This document shows positions 12,301-24,355 of a DNA stretch of 64,000 nucleotides, piece by piece. The stretch is from Sesamum alatum. Taxonomy: Eukaryota > Streptophyta > Magnoliopsida > Lamiales > Pedaliaceae. Both the position numbers and the translations under genes were made by a program. How positions within the stretch are numbered: position 1 is the first letter of the stretch; every line of letters starts with the position of its first letter. The DNA is taken from positions 12,788,854 through 12,852,853 of the forward strand of contig JACGWO010000001.1 in NCBI GenBank assembly GCA_034509735.1, in the 5' to 3' direction. Under the pieces are notes generated by a model. The model worked only from the letters and a program-made list of their open reading frames with translations. It was not told where the DNA came from and did no database searches.

Positions 12301-15300
12301 ACCACATCAGACAGTATTCCCTTGAAGATTTTACTGATGCAAGCTGGGAAGAGAAATGTGAGTGTCTTATGAACGATTCAGATGAAATGTGGAGGTTCCA
12401 AAATGATGAGGATACTTCCACCTCTAATTACATTGTAAGTTCCGGTAGATAATAATTTGTGGATTTCTTATTTGGACTTTTTAACTAGAATACTTGTGAT
12501 TAATTGATTTGTATCAGCTGTTCAGATGTTCTGTGATGTCATTCATTTCACCTGCTGCTTCCTTCTCTCTGGACTTTCTCCATTTTATTTCAAATGCTTT
12601 AAACTGGTGCTATATTTCACAGTTCTTTTCAATTACAAATTCCTGATATTAAATTAAATTGCTTCCGGACTTCATATTCTAAGCAGCAGAGTTGCAAGAT
12701 ATTCTTTTAGCCTAAAACTTTTGAATTTCGACCAAATAATCTCTTCTTTTACTTCTAAATCTTTTCCATTTTTCCTCACAGAGTATTATCTGCATCTTTA
12801 CATTAAAAAAAGAAGTACCTTTGCTGCCTGCTGAGGGACCTGTCTTAGAGCTCAAATTCATCTGGCGGAAACCTTACCTAATATGAGGCTTTATGCTGCA
12901 TATGACTATTTAAATTAAAAAGAAGATTAATATGCTTAGATACTCATGATCTCAATGCAAAATTTTCTTATTCTTTCATTAGATTACCATGTGATCCTGG
13001 CGATGTATCTAATCCTTATTTTACTTGATTTTCAGATATGTTCTCCCTGTGTGGTGGCATTCAGTTTTTAATTTGCTATTAAAAAGTATAAAAAAGGAAT
13101 CAAATAGAACACAGTGTCTAAGATAGTTGCTAAGACTTAAATGGAGTACTGAAATTAACATATCTACTTCCTGTCTTCCTGTTGGGGGTAATCTATTGAT
13201 TAACTTTTCTTCAGACAGAATTCACTCGAAGCAGAAATTGAGACTCTAAGGAAAGGTGTTGATAATTTGCAAAGCAAGCTTCGAGTGGTGAGTCTCTTTT
13301 TTATGTACTGTCATAATGTGCTACTCCAGCTACATTGGATATGACTTCGTCATTCTTTGTGTTGGTCGATAGGGACTTGAAATTGAAACTCATTTGAAGA
13401 AGAAAGTTTCTGATTTAGAGAAAAAGAAAGTAAGAAATTATTTTCCTGGACATACAACACATAGTTTGCAGTTGCATTGTTCTCTACTGATTTCCAGCTA
13501 TTTAATGTTAAGATCCTTTCAGAAAAGAAGATCAAGAAGCGGATATCGACATTACTTGATATCCATTCTCAGTACAGAATCGATATCATAAACTTACTTG
13601 AAGAGGGGAATTCAGAGCTGAAATCAATTAACGATCTGATAGTTGAGAAGATGAGGCAGCTTGAACTGAGTAGAGAATGCAACTTGAAATCTTCTGTGAT
13701 ACAAGAGAAGGAATTACAAGAAAGCGAATGCAGAGATGTGCATATCAGTGCTGATTCTGCTCCAGCTTCAACAACTAAGGCATGTTCTTGCTATTGCAGC
13801 TTGTCTTGACATGTGCTTTGTCTCAGTATGAGCTATTACCTGCTTTTCTTCTTTAACTCTATATTCTCCTTCTCATTCCCCTTGCAACTACTTCGATGGG
13901 GCTTCTCTAGTACTGGCATAGTTTATTATCTTGACGCTCTTTTTGGTTCAAGGATTTGATAAGGAAAGGAACGAGAGGACAAAGGAAAAGAAAAGGCAAA
14001 GAAGTACCAAATCCTAATCTTATTTGGTGTTATATGGAAATGATGGGAAAATGATGAAAAGGAGGAAAGCAATGAGCAAATACTGCTCTCTTTTGGGAAT
14101 TTTTTCTCATTTTCCTAACCTTTTTGCAAGGAAAATGTGCTTTTCACAGTTACATGAAATTTTATCATGTTTTATTTTCCTTTATATTATCCTAAGCAAC
14201 CAAACAACCAAAACTGATTTTCTTTGGCGTTTCTTTTTCTTCTCCTCACCAAGCCCTTGTACCAAAGTTGGTGTTCAAGTTGTGAACTAAGGATTTGTGG
14301 TTTGGATACTCAGTTTACTCATTTTGGTGCTTACTACAAAATAGTAGGAGATTCGTCAATGTTGGAGGCATTGCTTATTACATTTTCATTTATGTATTCA
14401 TATGGGCAGTCCATATGCTTCCCCTTGCTAATAGTTTCAAGTATGTGGAGTTTGCAATCCAAAAGTCTAATGCCTAGTAAAATGGTAATGCAATCATTTT
14501 AGTAGTGGGGTTTGTCTTATTTGTTTTGTGATGCCACACAGAAATAGATTGGAATTTTCCTTACTTTGTGATAAGATACCACTACTTTATGATTTTAATT
14601 GATATATATATATATATAAATAGGCCTTTAATTTTCCTCACTTGTTTCAGGGTGATCCTGACCTGCCAGCTCCCAGTGCTTCTGAAACTGTTGATACCTC
14701 TGAAGCCCTTGCTCTGGCATTGCAGGAGAAGGTTGTCTGGAAGACCTCTTCCTTTGATGTAGCATTTTGGGATCATATTCATATATATCTGTTTTGTCAC
14801 AGGTTGCAGCACTGTTACTTTTATCTCAGCAAGAAGAGCGACACCTACTAGAGAGGAATGTAAATGCAGCTTTACAGAAAAAAGTTGAGGAACTTCAGAG
14901 AAATTTACTGCAGGTAATAATATTTGAATGCCTATGTTCTCCAAATTTACCATCTTTATTACCTGCTGTAAGAAAGTTTTTATGTTTATTTTTGTGAGAA
15001 TGTGGATCGAATGCCATTTTTTATGTATCCTATTGAAAATTCTCGAGTTATACAAAATTCTTTTGATACACAAAAATGATAGTTGGAATTATATTCTTGC
15101 CATGTCTTTGGTGGATCAACAACCACAATTTGATGCTATTATATTATATATTCTTTTTCTCATTGGCTCAGGTTACGAATGAAAAGGTTAAAGCTCTTAT
15201 GGAGTTAGCGCAGCTGAAGCAGGAAAAATATATGCTACAAGAGTATGTTCTCTTCGTCATTTTACAAAGTGTTGCTTTACGGTTTCTTCATATGATGTGG

Positions 15301-16482
15301 AATTCAGACATCATCCATGTTTCTGTGATAGAGAACTGCAAAATTTGACCTTCAGCGTGATACATTTTGATCTTCTTAGTAGTCCATTTGTTTTACCATT
15401 TACCCGTTACGGCATATTCTGCAATGTTATTTGTCTTGAAAATTTTGGGGGAAGAGGACATCAACATTCTTAGTGGGAATTGCAATTGATAAGAGAGAAG
15501 TCTACTCCAGATCATCTTAAAACTGAAATGACATATATGCTCTGTGTTTAGTTTCAGTTTTGCACTCCATGTATTGAATTTTCCCCCAATCATAATTACT
15601 CGTTGTATTTATCAATAAAAGCTGGAAATTCATGCAGAAAGATCAATCAGGACAAGACACAAGGGAAGCAGTCGGTCGAGACCACAGAACGGAGAACTGT
15701 GCCGGAAAAAGACGGAAAGTTCAAGAATCTGCTGAAGAGAAGTTATTTGACACGGTGGGTCGGAGGCTCAGATGGAAACGATGCTGATGCGCATCATCAT
15801 TATGAGAAACCAAGTCATCACATGGACTTTGCAAGGTTCGTTGACATATTGAAAACGCCACTGATAATTTTCGACACATCCCTTTTCAGCACAGCACGTC
15901 TTCAAACCGTTACTTGTTGCCATACGATTTAAAAAGCATTAGGCGCTGCAATGAGTTTCTAGTAATCAAAAGAAAAATATTCTATGACGTTGCTTTACCC
16001 TTACTTTCCTGCATGCAGGATGAAGATTGAAAACGCGAGCCTCAAGGAGAGCCTGGAAAGCATGGAGCATCTACTTTCTTCAGTTCGGAGGCTCCGGATT
16101 ACACTCTTGAAGGTTATCCTTCTTTATGTTATGTTTACACGCTCTCCTTCAATATCTACGAGTACTAAACACAAAATCATCCTCGAAGTAAAAACATGCA
16201 ATCTTTCCATCTTTGCAGGTCAGAGATTCAGCTGCAGCAGAAACTGAGAACGGTATGCACGTTGACGCTCTAGATCAAGTTACTGCAGAAGCAAACCTTG
16301 TGAAGACGGCCCTCAGCAGTTCTCTCCCCCTCAGTTGGTCAGCCGAAACTGATCAACTGTACAGCGAGATAAACGACAACGACAAAGTGGACTTCGTTTC
16401 TGCTGCTGGTCTTGAGATGGTGGAGCTCTTGATATTTGCCGCTCAGACCCTCAATGCCCAAATCTCCCATAATAAGGAATGA
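9392..16482 (+). CDS. Long plant coiled-coil protein, function unknown
   Basis: Seventeen coding exons join in frame into about 642 residues: 9392-9452, 10188-10281, 10421-10529, 10615-10653, 10854-10937, 11201-11262, 11941-12043, 12285-12434, 13219-13287, 13373-13429, 13498-13779, 14651-14731, 14803-14913, 15172-15242, 15638-15835, 16019-16112 and 16219-16482. The protein starts MDQGFTDNESLIARVEQLER and is mostly heptad-like (LEQEIENLKNKL, VEELTAELLEEKELV, SLEAEIETLRK), with acidic, Trp-containing segments near residue 215 and a basic KFKNLLKRSYLTRWVGG patch near 535. No signal peptide, membrane segment or enzyme motif is visible. I recall uncharacterised Arabidopsis proteins of this shape but cannot assign a function. 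A 5' UTR exon probably ends at 8998 (TTTTCAG then GTAACT) and splices to 9390, two bases before the ATG. Exon 11 ends AAG then GCATGT: a GC-AG intron, since no GT donor keeps the frame. A role in scaffolding or vesicle tethering is only a guess from the coiled coils. Confidence 0.85.
13780..14650 (+). other. GC-AG intron of the coiled-coil gene
   Basis: The intron opens with GCATGT after AAG and closes with TTGTTTCAG. Both flanking exons are open in the same frame (..PASTTK then GDPDLPAPS..). The nearby GT dinucleotide at 13784 would bring in a stop codon just after the junction. Confidence 0.65.
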
Positions 16483-17639
16483 AGAGCAGTTGCATGGAAA
16501 TATTGCATGAGCGTTTGGTTAGGTAAACTGATTTATAGAAAGAAACTATGTATGTGGATATTACTTCATTTTTCTAAATCTTTGTAGAAATTCTTGGAGT
16601 GTTTTTGGCGGTTTTGCTTATGTTTTGTACAGCTGTGATTTTGTATTGCATCCAAACAAGAATGCTACTTTGTACATGTAAAATCACACAGTATGATTTA
16701 TTCTTTTTGTTGTTATTAATTACATAAGAGTGTGCAATCGTTGAGTCTCCATAATCAACGATTATTGTTATGGTAAGTGTTGGATGCAGTGCACTAGTGA
16801 ACAAAAATTATTAATTTAAATCAAGTATTACAGAGGGATGTGGGTTTAAATAAACCTTAATATTACATATTAAGGGGGGAATAAACAACTAGAAAACAGC
16901 GTATGTTGTCTTCAAGTCCGTGGAAATGGATCATGATAATCTCCGTATATGCGTTAAACTCAAAAGCGGGATTTCAAACATAGTGTTTGGTTTTGTTTTT
17001 AGTTTGTTTTGTTTTGATTTGTGGAGATAGAGAGAGAAAAATAAAGATAAATTAGAGTGTGTTAAAAAATAGTGTATGTTTGGGTTTATTTTCGGAGATA
17101 GTTTGAAATAGTATAAAGAAGATGTTGTATGTATTGTGTTGTATATTTAGGAGACAAAAATATTGTTTATTGTCACATCATGTCTTTTTATTTCATGAAT
17201 AATAATTATGATGCAAATGCAATTGGACAATTTCATATTATTACTTCGGATATGTATTGTAACCTTTGTATAATTTGTTAAAATAAATTGATTAATAGAA
17301 ACAAATGCGGTTGTGACAGCCCATTAAACTGTAAGATGCACCATTCAATATTTGTATAAGTTGAATCACTTTACGCTCTCGACTGTTAAATTTATTAATA
17401 GACACACGAGCGAATACGTCAAATCAAGGGAAGTTAAAAATTCATTGTAAATTCCTTAAATACATTAGCACCATTGTACATACCGTAGACAAATAAATTT
17501 TGCGCCCAATCAAATGACTAAGTGGAAAATATATATTATTTATAAATTATATTCCCTTTTTCTATTTATATTTTGAAATTTACTAAATTAATTTCAAATA
17601 TAAATAGTTAAATTAATTGATATTTTAATATATATTTCG
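16483..17639. other. 3' UTR of the coiled-coil gene, then intergenic DNA
   Basis: The first 200 bases or so are a plausible 3' UTR. From about 16800 the sequence is AT-rich with no coding exon. A T/G-rich patch at about 16985-17170 looks repeat-derived but I could not assign it. Confidence 0.4.
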
Positions 17640-18410
17640 TCATCAAATCAATGGCTGACACGTCTCAAATTGAGATGTTTCGGCCAATCAAATCGAGACA
17701 AATATTTCTCATATTATCTTTTTAAAAAAATACAAAAATTAAAGAGGTCATATCGAAATTAATCAATCATGTCTTCCCAAATATTTAATGTATTTATCTC
17801 TTTAAATTAAAATAAAGAGAAAATACAATATAAGTGTTCAAATTCACCACAACTCTACCTCTTCGACAGCTATATAAAGGGGTCCTTGGAACTCATTCAG
17901 TACACACACACACACATACACACACACGTACAATTGAAGACAAAAGCAAGAGAGCATTCAAGAAGTCCTGTAATCCTCTCAAGCGCAAATCAAGGAAAAT
18001 CCACGATGTTCTAGGCAAGATTCAAAGCGTTCGTCGCGAAAATCGTCCAAAATCAGCGTTTAATTCGACAAGAAGTCCGAAGACCACCAAATTAACATTA
18101 TTTAGACAGAAGTCCACCTTGGCAGAAGATCAAAGTCTCAAATCCACCAAAAAATATCCCAAATTCAAGTCAAATATCTTCAAGTTCATAGCATTTAATC
18201 TGGGAACAAGTCAACGTCAAAGGAGATCAAACGTCGAGTTTCACCTCCAAATTGCCAACGTCAAAGATCACATTCTTGAAGAGAAGAATCATAAGTTTCA
18301 AGTAGAGATTTCGCACCCACAAATATTCAATTAATTCAAGAAATTTATTTTTACTATTTTCATGTTTCGATAAATTCAAAGGAACACGAAAATTTGTTTA
18401 CACACACATT
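17640..18410 (+). mobile_element. LTR-like promoter relic with an overlapping open frame
   Basis: A clear TATA box (TATATAAAGG, 17871-17880) is followed by a CA repeat and then about 400 bases without a stop in one frame. That frame would encode a Lys/Ser/Arg-rich 166-residue product, but it begins upstream of the TATA box, so it is unlikely to be a real protein. The layout (promoter, long A/C-rich leader, end near GTTTACACACACA) resembles the U3-R-U5 part of a plant LTR element. I found no second LTR, primer-binding site or secure TSD, so the class is open. Confidence 0.35.
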
Positions 18411-18529
18411 GGGATAAATAATAGTTGACAAAAAGGGATATACTTGCGTCCAACAATGATACCTACGACCCGTCGTTCCGGCCCGACCGGGGTCTCCTCA
18501 GTGGCTGCAACTGCACGATACTATCTCCT

Positions 18530-18800
18530 TCACTTGTCGTATGTCCACCACGGTATGACCGAAGTCTGAAGCGACGAATGTAATCCGTCCACGACCCAAT
18601 CCCGCCGGTACCGGACCCCATGTCTAGGCTCCGCCGCGGGCCTACTGAAACAGTCCGTCGCAATCTTCTCAAGATTAAAAAGAAGATGTTTCACATACCT
18701 TCCGTCAAGCGAGCGATGAATATTGAGGAACTCAAACGGAGTTTTACACTGAGGGCACGTCGGTTTTTGTTTGTATGAAGCCCATCGCAGGATGCATGTC
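18530..18800 (-). pseudogene. RING-finger fragment (C-terminal half of the RING)
   Basis: Read on the minus strand, residues CILRWASYKQKPTCPQCKTP are the last part of a C3HC4-type RING, followed by FEFLNIHRSLDG, a tail known from a family of plant RING proteins. The first half of the RING (the CxxC pair and Cys-His) is absent and no acceptor AG lies just before the fragment. After SLDG a donor (AAG then GTATGT) is followed by an acceptor TTTCAG, but the downstream frame (SRPAAEPRHG...) stops within about 45 codons and looks unrelated. It is most likely a broken or transposon-carried piece of an E3 ligase gene. Confidence 0.6.
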
Positions 18801-19163
18801 ATATTGAACAAAGAAAAGAACCAATAAATAACAATAATGGCATGCTGTCTTATTTTCAAGAGACAACGCAAGGCATACTACCTACTATCACTACCAAACC
18901 AAGAAACTTCACTGCCCAACTATGCAAAAACATTAAAACATCAATAATTCACCTATACATCATGCATTCCTCCAATCCACAGATTTTCCAGGTATCCGAC
19001 AGAAATGAAATCTCAGTAATCATCTCTTTCTTCCATCACTTTCAGAGTGTCAGGCATGTAAAGTAGAGACTTCATTAACAATCTCACACACGCACAACTA
19101 AATAAATAGAGATTCAGACAAACCAGTAGGCGTGCTCGCAACCTTTTATAGTAGAACATTCAT

Positions 19164-19345
19164 CTATCTGATTTAGACAATAGTGCAGTCTCCATGAATG
19201 TTGTTACTATATTAATCTGCTTTTGAAATCCAGAGATTCAAATTAGTCTATCAACTCTGTTGTGGAACAAGCAGTAAAAGCATTCATGGAGACTGCACTA
19301 TATGTCTAAATCAGATAGCAGTACTAAAAGCATTCATGGAGACTA
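19164..19345. repeat. 37-bp inverted repeat with an extra half copy
   Basis: The segment 19164-19200 (TATCTGATTTAGACAA... to CCATGAATG) recurs inverted at 19281-19317 with only two or three mismatches. Part of it (AGCATTCATGGAGACT) appears a third time at 19330-19345. The 80-bp spacer makes a possible hairpin. No transposon class is evident. Confidence 0.7.
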
Positions 19346-19834
19346 ATGTATCAACAGTCTCACACACACACGCACACATCTGTGTGTATTTGTATATATC
19401 ATCCCCCCACACAAAAGTTCCAAGAAATGAAAAAAGGGACACCATCAACTACTAATCTTGCCGCCATGCTTAAATAACTAATTAATCATCTCTTCACAAA
19501 CACTCTCCAGGCTAAATGGCTCAATCAATTTATCCTTTTCTGATTCAGTTTTCTTGAGGATTGGGGATAAGAACATCGAATGTACAATAAAATCTAGAAT
19601 GTCAGTTGCCAAGGCAGATCCCACCAAATCAAATCGGCCAAAGCTCCTTTATCCCATGAAATCAATTAAAATTACATTGATCCAAAACAAACCCACCCCA
19701 AATCTCCATCCTCGATTTCAGTTTATCCATACCCATTACGAAACAGAATAACAAAAACAAATTCAACCAATGGGAAGCCAAAATGCACAGAGTTCAAAAC
19801 CTTATCTTTGACTTGGAGATCTTCAAGACCCTTA

Positions 19835-20113
19835 TGTAAGGAAACGGAGCTCATAGTCAACGCATCCATGGGAAGAAGAAGAGTGAGAAAGTGTCTTGAT
19901 ATTTCTTGAAGTAAAAAGTATATTTAGCTCAATCACTTTACAGGGTATTTAAAGAAAGTAAAATAGCGGTTAATTGACCGCTAACCCAAGCTGAACCTCC
20001 AAACCCTCAACTAAACTAATTCTAAACTATTTAACTGGAAAAACGCTAACTACTAAAGAAAGCGCACTCTCAAGCAGCAACTTCAGTAAAACGCATGTCA
20101 CCTAAAAACACGC
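19835..20113 (-). repeat. 3' LTR of the copia element, truncated at its 5' end
   Basis: It matches 24007-24283 closely but lacks the first roughly 70 bases that the 5' LTR has (24284-24355). The truncation is the far side of the internal deletion described in the findings. Confidence 0.88.
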
Positions 20114-22790
20114 TGTAAGCTTTGAATTGTATCTCTGCTACTGTAGTAAAGAATAAACCCTTTGTGGATGTACCCTTCAAGTAGCGGAGCAGATGGTGAG
20201 CTGCATCCCAATGTTGCTGACAAGGGGCTTCATAAATTGGCTGAGTTGTTGTGATGCATGTGAGACATCTGGCCGTGTAAACCCCAGGTATAAAATGCAG
20301 CCAAAAAGCCTCCTGTAAGTTTCTGGATGAGGGATAGCTCCACCAGCCTTTACAGTGAACTTTATCCCCGCGGGTAATGGAGTGGTAGCAGCTTTGGCGT
20401 GTGCAAGTCCAGCTTCCAGTGTCAAATCCTTTATATATTTGGATTGAGTGACTGCAATTCCATGTTCTGATATTGCAATCTCCAGCCTAAGGTAATATTT
20501 TGCTTCACCAAGGTTTTGATGGTGAAGAGGTTGTTGAGGTAGTCTTTCACCTCCAATATGTTGTCTTCGGATGCTCCTGCAATTAGGATATCGTCAACAT
20601 ATACAAATAGAGTTAATAATCCAGTAGAGGTAGATTTAGTAAAAAGACAGTGATCATGTGCAGATTGAGTGAAGCCAAAAGCTGCCACTTTTGTGGTAAA
20701 TTCAGCATTCCATTGATGAGACGCCTGTTTTAACCCGTATAGGGATCTCTTCAATCTGCAGACATGATTTTGTGGCACACTGTACCTTCTGGAGGCAACA
20801 TGTATATCTCTTCATCCAGGTTGCCATGCAGAAAAGCGTTATTTACGTCCACATGGTGCAAGGCCTAATTTTTTGAGGCTGCTACAGCTAGCAACATTCG
20901 AACTGTGATTGCCTTGGCTACGGGGGAGAAGCTATCCACGTAGTCTATACCTTCGACTTGGTTGTACCCCTTCGCCACTAGTCTTGCCTTGTACTTATCT
21001 ATAGTCCCTCTGATTTTAGTTTGAGTTTGTAGACTCATTTGCAGCCTATGGCTTTTTTGTCCTTGGGAAGGGGTGTGATATCCCAAGTATCATTCTTGTG
21101 TAGCGCATCTAATTCCGTTTCTATTGCCTGTTTCCACTCATTGTGTTGATTTGCCTGCTGAAAATTCTAAGGTTCCTGCAAAGAGGTTAGAGAAGAAAGA
21201 AAACAAACATGCGCAGAACTAAGACCAGTGATTATGGGAGAATCTGTGTGTGTGTAGGTGCAACGAAAATCCTGCATCCAGACAGGTTTCGTGATCACCC
21301 TGCTGGACCTTCTGAGGTTGTTTCCAGCCATAGGTTCAGTGTGGAGTTCAGTTTCTGCTTCAAATAGTGGCTCATTGTTACTAGGGACAGAATGTTGAGT
21401 AATGTTTGTGTCAGTGTCAATGGTTTCAATGTCTTCTATATTGAAAGGTAATGGACAGGTGACTGGATCAAGTTGCTGTTTATCATAAGGAAACACATCC
21501 TCATGAAAAACTATGTCTCTAGAAATAAGGAGGGTGTTTGAGCTAATATCAAAAACTCTATATCCTTTCTGTCTAATAGCATATCCCAAGAATACACATT
21601 TTGTGGCCCTATGATCAAATATCTTGTTATATGGTTGCACATTGGTAGCATAGCACAAGCTGCCAAAAATTTTCATATGCTCATAATTAGGCAATCTTTT
21701 ATGCAAGAGTTCATATGGTGTTTTCCAGTCCAAAATTTTTGAAGGGAGTCTGTTTATGATGTATGTAGCAGTTAGTAAAGCTTCAAGCCAGAATAAGGTA
21801 GGCATGTGTGCTTGAAACATAATAGCTCTAGCAATTTGAAGTAAATGTTTATGCTTTCGTTCAACCACCCCATTTTGTTGGGGTGTGTAAGTACAGGATC
21901 TCTGATGAATAATGCCTTCTTCCCTCATGAAATTCTGACATTCCAGATTTAGAAATTCATTACCATTATCACTGCGAAGTGTTTTAATTCTTTTATCAAA
22001 CTGTGTTTGTATCATTCTGTGGGATGCCTTCAAAAATAGACAAGGTTTGTGATTTATATTTCATAAGGAAAGTCCAAGTGCTACGAATATAGTCATCAAC
22101 CAAGGTTAACATAAAAACACAATTGGATAATGATGGCTGATTATATGGTCCCCATATGTCCATGTGAACTAAGTCAAATATCTCAGCAGATTGTGTTTTA
22201 CTAACATGAAAGGATAAACGTTGTTGTTTTGCTAATGGACAGGCTTCACACATATCAGAAGAGGCCTTTGTTTTATTCAAAAAATGCAAGTGACTCATTA
22301 CAATACAAGATGTGTGGCCTAATCTTCTATGTCACACATTCATATCCAGTGTGCCAGCAGCTAAAGTTTGTCCAGGGAACTGTGTCAGAGTGTTTTCTAT
22401 AGTCCGGGCTTTGAAGGAGCTCTCATCCAAAATGTACAATTTCCCTATGAGCTTACCTACTGCTACATATTTACCATTCCTCTGGTCCTGCAAAACGCAA
22501 TGTGAGGGATAGAATTTAAATTTGATATGTGCAGTGTCGCAAAGTTTATTAACTGAGAGTAGGTTGAACTTCAAGGTTGGTACATACAACACATTAGACA
22601 GTTTTATATTATTTGGAAGCTGCACATCTCCCACAGTGTCTACTAATTTCTTAGAACCATCAGCTAAGTGTATGTATAAATTTGTTTTATGTTTCTTTCC
22701 ATGCACAAGAACTGAAGCATCATTGCACATATGCTAGCTTGCACCACTATCAATAATCCAGAAATTTGCAGTTTTATGTATGGAGTTCAA
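20114..22790 (-). pseudogene. copia pol relic: GAG-pre-integrase, integrase, reverse transcriptase
   Basis: In minus-strand order, a GAG-pre-integrase segment (from about 22730, LYIHLADGSKKLV) leads to a zinc-binding region (CEACPLAKQQ) near 22250. The integrase core follows, with acidic residues in VHMDIWGP, LRSDNGNEF and NGVVERKHK (22290-21800) and the copia motif KCVFLGYA. Reverse transcriptase spans about 21086-20430 with [22 protein letters not shown] and the active-site FVYVDDILIAG. The tail reads HWDAAHHLLRYLKGTS and ends at FKAYS, where the RNase H domain would begin, but the 3' LTR follows at once. Several stops and frameshifts separate these blocks (for example near 22015, 20865 and 20430), so no functional polyprotein can be made. 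Confidence 0.9.
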
Positions 22791-22891
22791 GACCAACTTA
22801 CCTGAAAAGTCAGCAAACTCATCTGTTTTGGATCTCCCAGATGTGTCTGATTTTCCATCCATTACCTTTCTTAATTCAATTATGATTAATT

Positions 22892-23898
22892 CTACAATGG
22901 CTTCTTGGTCCATCGCATTCTGGACCGATTCTTGGTTTGTGGTTTGGCTTGCTGTGGAGCTAAAAGCCCTGCTGCTACTGGGGGTATGCTAGTGCTGAAG
23001 CTCCTTTTCTTTCTTTGTTCTACAAGAGTTTTATACCACTTCGGATAGCCCTTAAGTTCAAAACAGATATCCTTTGTGTGCCCGGTCTTGCCACAATGTG
23101 CACATAGCTGCCCTTTTTTTCTTGGGGAGTTCTTTTCCTCCATTGATCCTTGGTTCTTGGATACTCCTTGGCTTGCATAGCCACAATTTCTGAGGAGTTC
23201 GAATATGTCGTACTGATTTCCTTTTGTCTTTCTTCCCTCAAGACCATTGCGTAAGCCTTTGCAACATTTGGTAGGGGTTCCAGCATCAAAATTTGTCCTC
23301 GAATCTGCTCAAAGGATTCATTAAGTCCCATAAAAAATTGCGTTAAATGATCCCTTTGTTGTAGGTTTGCCAGCTCCTTTGCCGCCCCACAACTACATGA
23401 AGGTGTGGCCACAAGACAGCTCAGTTCATCCCATAATTTCTTTAAATTCCCAAAATACGCAGAGACTGACATATGTCCTTGAGATGGTGATGCTATTTCC
23501 CTTTGAAGCTAATAGATCAACGAGTCATTACTGACCCCAAACCTTTCCTCAATTTCCAGCCATAATTTTCTTGCAATATCTATGTATAAGAAGGAATCTG
23601 TTATTTCCTTTGAAATGGTGTTGAGGATCCAAGTAATGACCAAGGATTCAGCTCGAGCCTAAAATTCATAATCCTCAGAGTCTTCACCAGGTTTAGGGTT
23701 CTTACCTGTGATGAACCCTAATTTCATTTTTGCCCTTAGGGAAAATTTGATCGATCGACTCCAAGTCAAGAAGTTCTGGCCTGTTAAGACATTGGAGATC
23801 AGCAAGCTCCCAGTGTTATCAGAAGCTTGTATTCGCAGGAGTTCCAAATCTGTGTCCGCTTTCTTCCCTTTGATTTCTTGTTTGGTGGGACTGGCCAT
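22892..23898 (-). pseudogene. copia gag relic with CCHC zinc knuckle
   Basis: The frame opens MASPTKQEIKGKK at 23898. A retrotransposon capsid-type region follows (LISNVLTGQNFLTWSRSIKF; later NLKKLWDELS and LTQFFMGLNES). A zinc knuckle, CAHCGKTGHTKDIC, lies near 23090. In-frame stops near 23660 and 23510 and a frame change near 23100 break it. The product would package the element RNA into particles if intact. Confidence 0.85.
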
Positions 23899-23988
23899 GG
23901 CTGATTTTGAAGGGACAAGAAGAAGAAGATGTCAGTGCTATTTGGTTCTAGCTATCTGTAAAAGGATTTGGAGAGGGAAACCCATCAG

Positions 23989-24006
23989 AGCATGGCTCTG
24001 GTACCA
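23989..24006 (-). other. Primer-binding site (initiator tRNA-Met)
   Basis: Read on the minus strand, TGGTACCAGAGC starts directly after the 5' LTR. It differs at one position from the TGGTATCAGAGC common in plant copia elements. Confidence 0.85.
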
Positions 24007-24355
24007 TGTAAGGAAGGAGCTCAGAGTCAACGCAGCCATGGGAAGAAGAAAAGTGAGAAAGTGTCTTGATATTTCTTGAAGTAAAAAGTATATTTAGCTC
24101 AATGACTTTACATGGTATTTAAAGAAAGTAAAATAGCGGTTAATTAACCGCTAACCAAAGTTGAACCTCCTAACCCTCAACTAAACTAATTTTAAACTAA
24201 TTAACTGGAAAAACGCTAACTACTAAAGAAAGCACACTCTCAAGCCGCAACTTCAGTAAAACGCATGTCACCTAAAAACACGCAAACTATATGAGCCAAA
24301 GTCGCAAGCTTCAAGCTTTCAATAAAGCGTGCAAATACAGATGACAATTTCAACA
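24007..24355 (-). repeat. 5' LTR of the copia element
   Basis: On the minus strand it opens TGTTGAAATTGTC at 24355 and closes CCTTACA at 24007, next to the primer-binding site. The outer flank carries the target duplication. It is the full-length copy of the two LTRs, about 349 bp. Confidence 0.88.

Larger units (their letters stand above)
19835..24355 (-). mobile_element. Decayed Ty1/copia retrotransposon with internal deletion
   Basis: The element lies on the minus strand. Its 5' LTR is 24007-24355 and its 3' LTR is 19835-20113. The target duplication is CCTTA on the + strand (19830-19834 and 24356-24360). The LTR begins TGTTGAAATT and ends CCTTACA when read on the minus strand. Next to the 5' LTR is a primer-binding site complementary to initiator tRNA-Met. 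Gag, integrase and reverse transcriptase are recognisable in the copia order but broken by stops and frameshifts, and the RNase H region is missing. The shared LTR portions differ at about 13 positions plus a 2-bp indel by my count (about 95% identity), so insertion was not very recent. Confidence 0.93.

Noticed and set aside
14024..14502. Overlapping frames of about 90 codons
   Set aside because: They fall within the GC-AG intron and are hydrophobic chance frames.
17834..18334. 166-codon basic protein
   Set aside because: Its ATG lies upstream of the TATA box and the composition follows the A/C-rich leader; treated as non-coding unless expression shows otherwise.
24007..24280. Initial LTR definition of 274 bp ending at AAAAACA
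   Set aside because: The true 5' LTR extends to 24355, where TGTTGAAATT and a perfect CCTTA duplication are found; the shorter shared length reflects truncation of the 3' LTR.
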